From Massilia putida (lineage in GTDB: Bacteria; Pseudomonadota; Gammaproteobacteria; Burkholderiales; Burkholderiaceae_D), in contig NZ_CP019038.1 in assembly GCF_001941825.1 (NCBI RefSeq), positions 124,001 through 188,000 on the forward strand: a DNA stretch of 64,000 bases. Reading direction: 5' to 3'. The notes beneath the pieces were generated by a model. That model did no database searches. It saw nothing but the letters and a program-made list of their open reading frames with translations, and was not told the origin of the DNA. Position 1 is the stretch's first letter; every line of letters starts with the position of its first letter. The translations under genes were made by a program, and so were the position numbers. Shown one piece after another: positions 26,539 to 35,371 of the stretch.

Positions 26539-28017
26539 GCGTGGCGGGTACGGCGCCGGCATACAGTATCGAGATCACCACGTCGACGATCATCGCAACA
26601 GCAGGAGTCTTCTCGCCTGCGAGCATTCTGACGTGCGGACTGATCATGTTCGGCATTACGTTCGCATTCATCAACCTCAACAAAGCGATCGCCAGTGCGG
26701 GAACCTCCTATGCTTGGGTGAGCCTCGTCTTTGGAAAAACCTTGGGATTCTTCGCGGGATGGGCGCTGCTCGTTCTTTGCTGCGTCTTCATGGTATCCGC
26801 GATGATCCCGGTCGCAAACGCCACGCTCCTCATCTTCAAGCCGGAGCTCATGAATAATGTGCACTTCGTGACCATTATTGCGGCGCTATGGCTCACCGTG
26901 ATCAGTGCGGTCATCGTCAGGGGCATCAAGCTCACCAGCTACGTGCAGGTGTTCATGACGATCATCGAAGGGATTATTCTTCTCGCGATCATCGTGATGA
27001 GTTTCATCGTCTTCCCGCGCGCACCGGAGCATGCCTTTTCGTGGAGTTGGTTCTCTCCGTTCAATTTCTCTCCGCGGCTCTTTGCCAATGGCGCTTTAGT
27101 GGCAATATTTTTCTACTACGGATGGGACGTCACGATGAACTTGAGTGAAGAAACGAAGGATCCGAACCGCACTCCCGGTCGAGCGGCGTTCTGGGCGATG
27201 ATCTTTCTTATGGCTTTTTTTGTCATCTTCATTGTCATCACGCTACTTGGACTCTCTGATGCAGAGATCCGACATTACAACACGAATGTTATCTTTGCGA
27301 TCGCGGAGAAACTTTTCGGAGCAACGTGGGGGTATATCGCGATCATCGCAGTGCTGCTCAGTACGGTGGGGACGGTGGAGACGCAGATGCTCCAATTTAC
27401 GCGCACACTTTTCGCCAAGGCACGTGACGCAGCGATTCATCCGCGGTATTCCAAGCTCCACCCGAAGTGGCGAACCCCTTACATCGCCATCTTCTTTATT
27501 TGGATCGCGGGGCTGATGCTTCTTATTGCTTCGTCATTTCTCCCGACGATCAACGTTATCCTGCGAGACTCGATCACCGCGATTGGTTTTCAGATCTGCT
27601 TCTACCTCGGGCTTACCGGACTTGCCTGCGCATGGTACTACCGCACCATGATCGCAAGCGGGACGTGGTCATCGCTTACCCACGTAATCTGGCCCGCGTT
27701 GAGCGGACTCTTCCTCTTTTTCATTGCACTCTACAGCATTCCGACATTTGACCTGACCACTAACATCGTCGGGATCGGCGGCATTGCGATCGGAGTCGTA
27801 CCGCTACTCCTCAATCGCAAGGACATTTGGCGGGCCCAAGCGTGATGGCGCGAACGCGGCGATCAAGGATTTCTATGCCGTTGGGGACGTTCAGAATTAT
27901 GGGCTTGGGACAGCTTTTTGGTATCGAGCTTGACGTTCAGCGATCGGCGACGGGAGACCTTCAACCGAAAGGCCAACTGATAATTAGCGCGAACACCGCC
28001 TTCATGGTCAGAGAATG

Positions 28018-29712
28018 TCAGTACGGTCCGACGTCCGGCGCCGTCAGGTTGAAATAGTCCGCTTCCAGAAACGACGGCTGCGCGCGCGCCCGCGAACCGA
28101 CGCTGAACAGGCCCACCTGCGCGCCCACCCACGTGCCGCGCGTGACGGGGAACGCGTCGCCCGCGGGCTTGAACGTGCGGCCGTCCAGGCTGTACGAAAA
28201 GCCGACGAACGCGCCTTCGTTCATCGACATGCGCAGGTAAAGCGCGTCCGGCGCATCGGCCAGGACGACGGTCGACTCCTCGCGGCAGCGCGGTCCGAAC
28301 GGGCCGCACACGGTGCGCACGAGTTCCGTTTTGGCACCGCTGCGGCGCAGGCCGACCCACGTGTACTGCATCGCGTTGACGATCAGGCCCGCGCGGTCGC
28401 CGTCGACCGCGCCTTCCAGCCGCACATGCGTGTCGACGATGAAGCGCGACGCGGGGGCCTTCTGCGTGAGGATGGCGCCGGCCGCGCGCACGAAGCCGTC
28501 CGCCTCCGGGACGACCTGTGTGGCCAGGCGCAGGTGACCCGGGTTGTCGGTCAATGAATACCAGCCGGGTGCCGGATTCGCGCCCCACTGCCATTGAGGG
28601 CCGAGGTCGGCACCGTCGAAGGCGTCGCTCGTCGCCGGCGCAGCCGGGCCGTAGCCCTGGACCGGTTTCGTGTACGTGATCACGGGTTCGCCCGTGCCCT
28701 GCGTGCGTCCGGGTGCGCCGATGACCGGCCAGCCGTCTTCCCAGCGCATCGGCTGCAGGTGCACGACGCGGCCGTACGCGCCCTTGTCCTGGAAGTGTAC
28801 GAACCAGTTCTTGCCGTCCGGGGCATCGACCCACGCGCCCTGGTGCGGGCCGTTGACGGGCGTGTCGCCCTGGTCCAGCACACGGCGCACTTCGTACGGG
28901 CCGTCGATCGAGCGCGAGCGGAACACGGCCTGCCAGCCCATCTCCACGCCGCCCGCGGGTGCGAACACGTAGTAATAGCCGTTCGCCTTGTAGAATTTCG
29001 GACCCTCGACCGTGTGATAGCCGGGGTAGCGCGAGCCGTCGATGACGATCTTGCCCCCGTCGTCCAGCATGCGCGTCGCCTCGCGGTCCATGTGGCGCAG
29101 GGTCAGCACGTTGTTGATGCCTGCGCGGCTCTTCGCCCACGCGTGCAGCAGGTAGGCGTTGCCGTCGTCGTCCCATAGCGGCGCGGGATCGATGATGCCG
29201 CGTCCGGGCAGCAGCAGCCGCGGCGTACTCCAGGGCCCGGAAAAGCGTGCGGCGGTCGTCACATACACCCCGTGATCGGGATCGGGATAAAAGATCCAGA
29301 AGCGGCCGTCGTGCCAGCGCAGGCACGGCGCCCACACGCCCTTGCCGTATTGCGGACGGTCGAACTCGGCTGCAGGAAGAAGGCGGGGCAGCCCGTGGCC
29401 GACGAGCGTCCAGTTCACGAGGTCGGGGGATTCCAGCAGCGGCAGGCCGGGTGCGTTGTTGAAGCTGGATGCCGTCATGTAGAACTTGTCGCCGACCCGG
29501 ATCGCGTCCGGATCGGAATAGTCGGCATGCAGCACCGGATTGCGGTAACGGCCGTCGCCGAGGTCGGCGATCCAGGGCGGGGCCGCGGTGTCGTCGGCGG
29601 CGGGCGCGGGCTGCGCGACGGTGCGGCATCCCGCGGCGGCGGTCAGGGCGAGCAGCATAGCGGCCGCGATCCGCGTGCGCGCGGCCGGGTGTCGAAGGTG
29701 CGTGGCGGGCAC
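28018..29712 (-). CDS. GH43-family glycoside hydrolase, lipoprotein
   Basis: 564 residues from the GTG at 29712, chosen because GGAGA lies 7 bp upstream; a longer TTG start (29772) would run through the operator and -10 box. A lipoprotein signal (MLLALTAAAGC) leads into a five-bladed GH43 propeller: catalytic base Asp in HADYSDPDAI, Asp in GIIDPAPLWDDDG, acid Glu in YHTVEGPKF. The last about 190 residues form a concanavalin-like beta-sandwich (DGADLGPQWQWGANPAPGWY, LYLRMSMNEGAFVGFSYSLDG), a common GH43 partner. Likely activities are beta-xylosidase or arabinofuranosidase. Transcription comes from an operator-controlled promoter. The 172 bp downstream towards the permease shows nothing I can assign. 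Confidence 0.88.
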   Translation of the reverse strand: MPATHLRHPAARTRIAAAMLLALTAAAGCRTVAQPAPAADDTAAPPWIADLGDGRYRNPVLHADYSDPDAIRVGDKFYMTASSFNNAPGLPLLESPDLVNWTLVGHGLPRLLPAAEFDRPQYGKGVWAPCLRWHDGRFWIFYPDPDHGVYVTTAARFSGPWSTPRLLLPGRGIIDPAPLWDDDGNAYLLHAWAKSRAGINNVLTLRHMDREATRMLDDGGKIVIDGSRYPGYHTVEGPKFYKANGYYYVFAPAGGVEMGWQAVFRSRSIDGPYEVRRVLDQGDTPVNGPHQGAWVDAPDGKNWFVHFQDKGAYGRVVHLQPMRWEDGWPVIGAPGRTQGTGEPVITYTKPVQGYGPAAPATSDAFDGADLGPQWQWGANPAPGWYSLTDNPGHLRLATQVVPEADGFVRAAGAILTQKAPASRFIVDTHVRLEGAVDGDRAGLIVNAMQYTWVGLRRSGAKTELVRTVCGPFGPRCREESTVVLADAPDALYLRMSMNEGAFVGFSYSLDGRTFKPAGDAFPVTRGTWVGAQVGLFSVGSRARAQPSFLEADYFNLTAPDVGPY

Positions 29713-29733
29713 GTGGGGTCTCCAACTTGGGGT

Positions 29734-29776
29734 TGTTATCGATCTCATGGTAGCATTGTCGAATAGACGCAATCAA
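29734..29776 (-). promoter_or_regulatory. Promoter plus LacI-type operator of the GH43 gene
   Basis: On the minus strand TTGATT (29776-29771), 18 bp, TACCAT (29752-29747) form a sigma-70-like promoter. The operator TGTTATCGATCTCA (29734-29747 on the plus strand) begins directly at the -10 box and covers the transcription start. Repressor binding there would block initiation. The kduI promoter has the same geometry. Confidence 0.72.
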
Positions 29777-29889
29777 GGCAATTCCTGCCGCACAGCGCGG
29801 GCTCGGAAAGGCCGCGTTCGCCATGACTGATTGTCAGAAGTGGCGTATCCTCTGGCCCGGCGGTATCATGTGATGGAGAACGCATTGTT

Positions 29890-29903
29890 TGAAATCGATA
29901 ACA
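29890..29903. promoter_or_regulatory. LacI-type operator before the lacI-family gene
   Basis: TGAAATCGATAACA matches the pattern at 12 of 14 positions, 35 bp before the regulator ATG, which implies autoregulation. Confidence 0.72.
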
Positions 29904-29937
29904 AAACCGGGCCGGCAGACTACAGGACAATAATTCA

Positions 29938-30987
29938 ATGAGTAGTGAATCCAAGCAGGGCGACCGCTCGACGGGCGGTGCGACGGTATGGGACGTGGCT
30001 CAAAAGGCCGGCGTCTCCGCGATGACCGTCTCGCGTGTCATCAACGGCAACGCCAGCGTCAGCGACAAGACGCGGGAAAAGGTGAACCGCGCGATCCAGG
30101 AATTGAACTACCAGGTCAACGTGGCGGCGCGCGCGGCGCGCATCGGCACCTTGCGCGTGGGCCTCTTGTACAGCAACCCCAGCGCGGCGTTCCTCAGCGC
30201 GTTCCTGGTCGGCGCCCTCGGCGAGTGCAGCCAGACGGGCGCCCACCTGATCCTCGAGAACTGCGACAACCTGCGCAGCCAGCGCAAGGCGATCGACCGG
30301 CTGATCGCGGACGGCGCCGACGGCATCCTCGTGCCGCCGCCGCTGTGCGACAACAAGGCCGCCCTGAAACAGTTGGGGGAACTGGGCATCCCGTCCGTGG
30401 CGGTGGCCACCGCGAAGCCGTCGCCGCAGATGTCGGCCGTGCGCATCGACGACTACGAAGGCGCGCTGACGATGACGAAGCACCTGCTCGCGCTCGGCCA
30501 CACGGACATCGGCTTCATCAAGGGCGACCCGGAACACACGCCGGCCCAGCTGCGCTACCAGGCGTTCATCGAGGCCATGCGCGAAGCCGGTCACCACGTG
30601 CCCGCCGAGCGCGTGGCGCAGGGCATGTTCACTTACCGGTCCGGGCTGCTGGCGGCGCGCGAGCTCCTGGCCCAGCCGACGCGGCCGACCGCGATCTTCG
30701 CCAGCAACGACGACATGGCGGCGGCCGTCATCGCCGTCGCGCACGGGATGCATCTGCAGGTGCCGGACGATATCGCCGTCTGCGGCTTCGACGACACGCC
30801 CGTCGCGACGACCGTCTGGCCGGAGCTGACCACCATTCACCAACCGATCACCGAGATGGCGCGCAACGCCGTGGCGCTGCTGGTGGAACACATCCGCTCG
30901 CGCCGTGCCGGCCAGTCGTACATGCCGCAGCATCGCCTGATGCCGTACACGCTCGTCGAGCGCGAGTCGACGCAGCCGGTCGAGTGA
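29938..30987 (+). CDS. LacI-family transcriptional regulator of the uronate locus
   Basis: 349 residues. The N-terminal helix-turn-helix is ATVWDVAQKAGVSAMTVSRVINGNASVSDKTREKV (split over both helices, about 15-50), followed by the hinge and a periplasmic-binding-protein-like sensor domain (about 72-340; GLLYSNPSAAF, DGADGILVPPPL, GHTDIGFIKGD, AIFASNDDMAAAVIA, CGFDDTPVATTVWPELTTIHQP). The recurring TGTTATCGATAACA-type sites lie before its own gene and at least six other units, so it probably represses the whole polyuronate locus until an oligouronide or KDG-type ligand binds. It converges with GH88, with 3 bp between stop codons. Confidence 0.9.
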   Translation: MSSESKQGDRSTGGATVWDVAQKAGVSAMTVSRVINGNASVSDKTREKVNRAIQELNYQVNVAARAARIGTLRVGLLYSNPSAAFLSAFLVGALGECSQTGAHLILENCDNLRSQRKAIDRLIADGADGILVPPPLCDNKAALKQLGELGIPSVAVATAKPSPQMSAVRIDDYEGALTMTKHLLALGHTDIGFIKGDPEHTPAQLRYQAFIEAMREAGHHVPAERVAQGMFTYRSGLLAARELLAQPTRPTAIFASNDDMAAAVIAVAHGMHLQVPDDIAVCGFDDTPVATTVWPELTTIHQPITEMARNAVALLVEHIRSRRAGQSYMPQHRLMPYTLVERESTQPVE

Positions 30988-30990
30988 TCA

Positions 30991-32193
30991 TTACCAGTAT
31001 GGGCGCCACGTGCGCGTGAGCCGGACGAGCGCCTCCAGGTAAAAGTAATCGCCCCAGATACAGGCCTCGTCCACGCCGACGCCGTTCGGCTTGTGATACA
31101 CGCCGTGCTTCAACAGGCCGGCGCCGGGCCTGCCGCTCGTGTCGGCGTAGTCCGCGGCCAGCGTGGCCGCCATACCGGCGGCCACGCGTTCGTAGCGGGC
31201 GCGCAGCGGGTCGGCCAGCGGCAGGTGCCGCGCCAGTTCCAGCAGCCCGCACGCGGCGATCGCGGCGCCCGAGCTGTCGCGCGGCTCCGGGCCGGACGTG
31301 AAGACGAGGTCCCAATAGCAGATGCCGTCCTGCGGCAAGCGGTTCAGGAAGTAGTTCGCCAGGACCTTCGCCAGGTCGACGAGGCGTCCGTCGCCATTGT
31401 GGCGGTAGACGAGCGGGAAGCCCGCGATGCCCCAGGCCTGGCCCCGCGCCCAGCAGGAATCGTCCGCATGGCCCTGGTGCGTCTTGCCGTGCAGCGGTGC
31501 GCCGCTGGCCGGGTCGAAGAAGAAGGTGTGGAACGTCGAGCCGTCGGCGCGGACGATGTGGCGGGCCGCCGCGTCGATGTGGCGGTCGGCGGCGGTGCGG
31601 AACGCGGGGTCGCCCGAGTGGTCGCTGGCCCAGTACAGCAGCGGCAGGTTCAGGTTGCAGTCGATGATCATGCGCCCGCGCTGGGCCGGGTCGGAGAGTT
31701 CGCCCCACGCCTGGATGATGCCGGCACCCGGCAGGTAGCGTTCCAGCAGCAGCCGCGCCGCGCTGAGGGCGGCCTGCGCCGCCAGCGGGTCGCCCGTCAG
31801 CTGCCAGCCGGCCACGCACGACAGGCTGTACAGGAAGCCGAGGTCGTGGTGGTCGACGTTGATGCGCTGCCGCTGGCGCGCGTGGAAGCCCGCCACGTGC
31901 CGCAGGGCCGCGTCGCGGTAGCGCGCCGCGCCGGTCAGTTCGTAGGCGAGCCACAGCATGCCGGTCCAGAAGCCGTTCGTCCATTCCGTATTGTCCATCG
32001 CGGCGTATACGCCCTGTTTCGACGACGGCGTCGGGAACGCATCGCCGAAATGGGCGAGGTTGCGGTCGACGGATGCCAGCGCGCGCGCGATCGCCCGGTC
32101 GATGACGGCCTTGTCGACATCGGTGTTCCAGTGGGCCGGCAGCGCGCCGGTGTTCAGCGGCTCCGGCGGGGCCGGGTTCAGGGGTTGGGACAC
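30991..32193 (-). CDS. GH88-family unsaturated glucuronyl/galacturonyl hydrolase
   Basis: 400 residues from the GTG at 32193 with AAGGAG at 7 bp; it overlaps the upstream transporter gene by 16 bp. The alpha6/alpha6 barrel carries the family signatures NTEWTNGFWTGMLWLAYELTG, NVDHHDLGFLYSLSC (first catalytic Asp), RMIIDCNLNLPLLYWAS (second Asp region), HQGHADDSCWARGQAWGI and DSSGAAIAACGLLELAR. No signal peptide is visible, so it is cytoplasmic. It removes the unsaturated uronyl residue from lyase products, giving 5-dehydro-4-deoxy-glucuronate for KduI. Confidence 0.9.
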   Translation of the reverse strand: MSQPLNPAPPEPLNTGALPAHWNTDVDKAVIDRAIARALASVDRNLAHFGDAFPTPSSKQGVYAAMDNTEWTNGFWTGMLWLAYELTGAARYRDAALRHVAGFHARQRQRINVDHHDLGFLYSLSCVAGWQLTGDPLAAQAALSAARLLLERYLPGAGIIQAWGELSDPAQRGRMIIDCNLNLPLLYWASDHSGDPAFRTAADRHIDAAARHIVRADGSTFHTFFFDPASGAPLHGKTHQGHADDSCWARGQAWGIAGFPLVYRHNGDGRLVDLAKVLANYFLNRLPQDGICYWDLVFTSGPEPRDSSGAAIAACGLLELARHLPLADPLRARYERVAAGMAATLAADYADTSGRPGAGLLKHGVYHKPNGVGVDEACIWGDYFYLEALVRLTRTWRPYW

Positions 32194-33443
32194 GCGGATT
32201 CTCCTTGATGTTTCAGGGTGTCGGCGGCGACGGCGCGGCGGCCCGTCTCCGGCGGCGTCGGCAGCAGGAAGAAGGCCGACAGGACAAGGAAGACGAGGCC
32301 CAGGCCCGCGATCGACATGTACGTGACGGGGAAGCCGAGCAGGTCGTAGCCGTGGCCGGCAAGGCGCGACAGCGCGGCCACGCCCAGCGAGTGGCCGAAG
32401 CTCACGCCGACCATGTACACGGTCGACGCGAAGCGGTTGTCGAAGTGGCACGCGATGTAGCGGAAGATGGAGACGGCGAGGATCGGCAGTTCCACCGAAT
32501 GCAGCAGCTTCATCGCCGAGATCGAGACGGGGCCGGCGGCGAGCCCGGAACCGGCGATCCGCACGAGCATGATGGTCCCGGCCAGCATCAGTCCATGCTT
32601 GGCGCCGATGCGGCGCACCAGCAGCGGCGCGAGGAACAGCCCGGCCGCCTCGAGGAAGATCTGCACCGAATTCAGGTAGCCGAACATCGCGACGCCGGTC
32701 TGCGCGTCCGGGAACAGCGACGCGAAATACCGTGGGAACTGCTGGTCGAACACCTGGTAGAGGTTCGTCACGCCCAGGATGAACACCATGAAGCGCCAGA
32801 ATCCCGGCATGCGCAGCAGCGCGAGCGCCTCGCCGAGCCGGACGCCTTCCTTGGCGCGGACGTCGGCGCCGGTGGGGCCTGCGCGCCACGCGGCCAGCAG
32901 CATCACCATCAGCAGGCCCGCGATGGACGCGAGGGCGAAGTTGATGCCCGGGTCGACGTTGTAGATCCGGCCGCTGAACGCGGCGGCGCTGGCGAAGCCG
33001 AGCGACCCCCACAGTCTCACGCGGCTGTATTCGAAGCCGTCGCGCCGGCCGATGCGGTCGACGTAGGACTCGATGGCATAGCTGCCCGCGATGAACGTGA
33101 TGCCCAGGTACAGCCCGCCCACGGCCGCGCCCAGCAGGACGTTCGTCTTCAGCAGCGGGGCATAGACCAGCGGGAAGAACAGGCCGGACAGCGCGACGAG
33201 CGCTGCCACCGTCCACAAGATGTTGCGGCGCGTCCCCACGCGGTCGGACACGAAACCGTACAGGGGCTGCGAGCACATCGCGGCGATGGAATTGGCCGCG
33301 AAGACGGTGCCCGTCTCGGTGCCGGACAGTCGCAAGGTCGAGTGCAGCCACACGGCGAGCAGCGAGATGCTCATCGCCTGCGCAAAAAAGTAAATGAAGA
33401 TGAAGCCGCACAGGAAGCGGAAGTGCGTTTGTCGCGTTGCCAT
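32178..33443 (-). CDS. MFS transporter, oligosaccharide:H+ symporter type
   Basis: 421 residues with twelve hydrophobic segments and LacY/OHS-family character: FIFIYFFAQAMSISLLAVWL at the start, GFVSDRVGTRRNILW as the loop 2-3 motif, ESYVDRIGRRDGFEYSRVRLWGSLGF and a second half beginning FWRFMVFILGVTNLYQVFDQQFPRYF. It is expected to bring the oligouronides across the inner membrane. AAGGAGACAAAC precedes the ATG. It is translationally coupled to GH88, so import and cleavage go together. Confidence 0.88.
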   Translation of the reverse strand: MATRQTHFRFLCGFIFIYFFAQAMSISLLAVWLHSTLRLSGTETGTVFAANSIAAMCSQPLYGFVSDRVGTRRNILWTVAALVALSGLFFPLVYAPLLKTNVLLGAAVGGLYLGITFIAGSYAIESYVDRIGRRDGFEYSRVRLWGSLGFASAAAFSGRIYNVDPGINFALASIAGLLMVMLLAAWRAGPTGADVRAKEGVRLGEALALLRMPGFWRFMVFILGVTNLYQVFDQQFPRYFASLFPDAQTGVAMFGYLNSVQIFLEAAGLFLAPLLVRRIGAKHGLMLAGTIMLVRIAGSGLAAGPVSISAMKLLHSVELPILAVSIFRYIACHFDNRFASTVYMVGVSFGHSLGVAALSRLAGHGYDLLGFPVTYMSIAGLGLVFLVLSAFFLLPTPPETGRRAVAADTLKHQGESACPNP

Positions 33444-33466
33444 GTTTGTCTCCTTGCGATCGTCGT

Positions 33467-33480
33467 CGCTATCGTTATTG
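33467..33480. promoter_or_regulatory. Weak LacI-type operator before the MFS-GH88 pair
   Basis: CGCTATCGTTATTG keeps only the central TATCG and TA of the pattern. Position (24-37 bp before the transporter ATG) fits, sequence match is poor. Confidence 0.35.
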
Positions 33481-33530
33481 CGCCGGCCACGGCCATCGTC
33501 GCCAGATACTGTTTGCCGGGCGCCGGGAAG

Positions 33531-34335
33531 TCAAGGGCGGTCTCGACCCGCCTCCAGCGCGCGCAGTACGTCGTAGCAGGCGCCCATCGTGTGATAGTCG
33601 GTCTTTCCGGCCGGGCTTTTTTCGTCGGAGCGCTTGCGGTTGTCCTGGCTGAGGATGCGGTACCAGGCGCCGTGCTCGTGGTCGACGGAGTGCTGCCAGC
33701 TGTACGCCCGGATGCGGTCGTACCAGTCCCAGTAGGCTGGATTCCCGGTGCGCACGGCGAGCAGCGCGGCGGCCGCCAAGCTTTCGGCCTGCACCCAGAA
33801 ATACTTGTCCGCGGTAGGTGTCCGGCGTCGACCCATCCGCACTGGCCTGGTCGGCGTACAAGCCATGGTCGGGCAACCAGAAACGCGCCTCCATCGGCCC
33901 CAAGGTCTCGGCGAGGTACTCGCGCGCTTCGGGCACGCCGGCCTGCAGCGCGTGCGCATACGCCAGCACGACGAAGGCGAGGCCGTAGCAATGGTTGCCG
34001 CCGTCCAGGACGTCCTTGCGTGTTCCATTCCACGCGAGCTGCCACGCGTAGCCGCCCGTGTGCGCGTCGCGGTGGACGTCGCGCAGGAAGGCGACGCCGT
34101 GGCGCACGGCCTCGAGGTATTCCGGATCGCCGCACCGCCGGTACGCCATCTCATAGTCGAAGACGAAGCGCGTGCCGCTGACGAGGTGGCGCGTCGTGCG
34201 GTCGTACACCGTGCCGTCGTCGCGGAAGACGTGATAGAAGCCGCCGCCCCGGTCGATGCAGCGCGGATGATAGAACCGCATCGTGGCGGCGATGTGGCCC
34301 TGCGGGAAAGCGGAGGAGCGGAAGTCGGGTGCCAT
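33531..34335 (-). pseudogene. AGE-family sugar epimerase/isomerase with a central deletion and frameshift
   Basis: The first part (ATG 34335) reads ATMRFYHPRCIDRGGGFYHVF, DVLDGGNHCYGLAFVVLAYAHAL, LPDHGLYADQASADGSTPDTYRGQ, typical of the N-terminal half of N-acylglucosamine 2-epimerase-type proteins. At about 33805-33818 it jumps to another frame, DKYFWVQAESLAAAALLAVRTGNPAYWDWYD (split over the blade) and KTDYHTMGACYDVLRAL, the normal C-terminus. Family members have about 400 residues; here about 268 remain, and the segment with the NANMHM-type catalytic region is gone. The break falls on GCGGACAA, which would suit both original flanks, suggesting a short-repeat deletion of about 0.4 kb. Inactive as a full enzyme. 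Confidence 0.75.
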
Positions 34336-34345
34336 GGCGTGGTGT

Positions 34346-35371
34346 TCAGTCGGGATTGGTGGAAGCCGCCTGGGGCCAGGCAGCAATGCGGTAGCGGGTC
34401 TCCCACGGCGCGTCCGGCGCGATCGCGATGCCCAGCCGGTCCGCCAGCGGGTGGCCGGCGGGTGCCGTGGCGACGCGGCCCAGGTCGAACAGGCTGTTGA
34501 CCGGCTCGGCGCCCAGCGCCAGGTGGTTGCTCATCCAGGGAAAGTGGATGCGCCCGCCGTTGCTCACCCAGAGCAGGAGGTCGGGCAACTGCGCCGTGTC
34601 CCACCATAGGCCGACGCACGCGTCGTAGTCGAGGTAGTGCAGGGTGAGCGGCGCGGCTGCGCCGGCGCAGCCGATGGCGCGCACCTGCAACAGTTCCTCG
34701 GCCGGGACGGCGAGCGGCAGGTACGCCAGGTCGACGGCGCCGTCCACGCCGGCCAGCTTGGCCAGCGACGCCGACCGCGTGTCGGCCAGCAGGCGCGAGA
34801 TGGCGCCCGTGGGCTGCGCCGGATAGCTGAAAATGCCGTCGTGGGACCCGAGGATCACCCGCACCCGGCCCGCCGCCGGCGGCAGGCGGAACGTCGGGTG
34901 CAGGCCCGCGGGCAGCAAGGCGGGGCGGCGCGCCCAGATGCGCAGCACGACGTCGACGGCCGGGGCGTGTGCATCGGCCGCGATCTCGCGCTCCATGTAT
35001 TCGATCGGAGAACCCGGCGGGTAATCGATGGCGAGCTTGATGCGCCGGTCGTCTGCGGACACGCAACGCCAGTGATGGTTCGCCGCGTAGCCGTGGGTCC
35101 ATCCATCGCCGGGCGCATGCGTGCGCCACGCGGCGGGCAGGCCTTGGGGTGGCTCCGTGCAGCCGAACGGCACGCAGGGCCACTCGCCGCGCAGGCGGCG
35201 CATGAGGCCCGGCAGGCTGCCGGCCCGCGTCATGCCGGCCCACGGCGCGACGTGCATGATGTCCAGCTCGCGCTCGTCGCCGAGGGACAGGCGCAGGGGC
35301 CCGAGCATCGCGCCCAGCGACTGCACTTCCGCGCTCCCGTGGTCCCACATGAGGCGCCAGCTACCGGTCAC
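34346..35371 (-). CDS. Aldose 1-epimerase-like (galactose mutarotase fold) protein
   Basis: 341 residues from the GTG at 35371, whose GTGA overlaps the kdgK stop. It has the beta-sandwich pattern of the mutarotase superfamily: ELDIMHVAPWAGMTRAGSLPGLM, PFGCTEPPQG, GWTHGYAANHHW (with a His in the usual place), IEYMEREIAADA, LHPTFRLP, LLLWVSNGGRIHFPWMSNHLALGAEPVNSLFD. It may interconvert anomers of an imported uronide or hexose. The exact substrate is unknown. Located between kdgK and the broken epimerase in the kdu operon. Confidence 0.68.
   Translation of the reverse strand: MTGSWRLMWDHGSAEVQSLGAMLGPLRLSLGDERELDIMHVAPWAGMTRAGSLPGLMRRLRGEWPCVPFGCTEPPQGLPAAWRTHAPGDGWTHGYAANHHWRCVSADDRRIKLAIDYPPGSPIEYMEREIAADAHAPAVDVVLRIWARRPALLPAGLHPTFRLPPAAGRVRVILGSHDGIFSYPAQPTGAISRLLADTRSASLAKLAGVDGAVDLAYLPLAVPAEELLQVRAIGCAGAAAPLTLHYLDYDACVGLWWDTAQLPDLLLWVSNGGRIHFPWMSNHLALGAEPVNSLFDLGRVATAPAGHPLADRLGIAIAPDAPWETRYRIAAWPQAASTNPD

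Larger units (their letters stand above)
25089..27845 (+). pseudogene. APC-superfamily amino-acid permease split by an IS256-family element
   Basis: Thirty codons from the ATG at 25089 (MQRADLTPQR..., ending GFGESVVM) stop at the left end of the insertion. The reading frame resumes after the right target duplication at 26539 with exact codon phase (GVAGTAPAYSIEITTS...). The right part has about eleven hydrophobic segments and the family motif NLSEETKDPNRTPGRAAF. Removing the element and one target copy restores about 466 codons. The gene is visibly less GC-rich than its neighbours, which suggests acquisition. A GTG or ATG just inside the right flank could start a shortened product, but it would lack the N-terminus and has no clear ribosome site. 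Confidence 0.85.

Noticed and set aside
26532..27845. Permease frame taken as an intact gene starting inside the IS flank
   Set aside because: The first 30 codons are on the other side of the IS in exact phase, so this is the rear part of a split gene.
27863..28017. Extension of an antisense frame between the permease and GH43 genes
   Set aside because: It reads through the end of GH43 in another frame and shows no family resemblance.
29712..29772. Longer TTG start for the GH43 gene
   Set aside because: It would overlap the promoter -10 box and the operator; GTG 29712 has GGAGA at the right distance.
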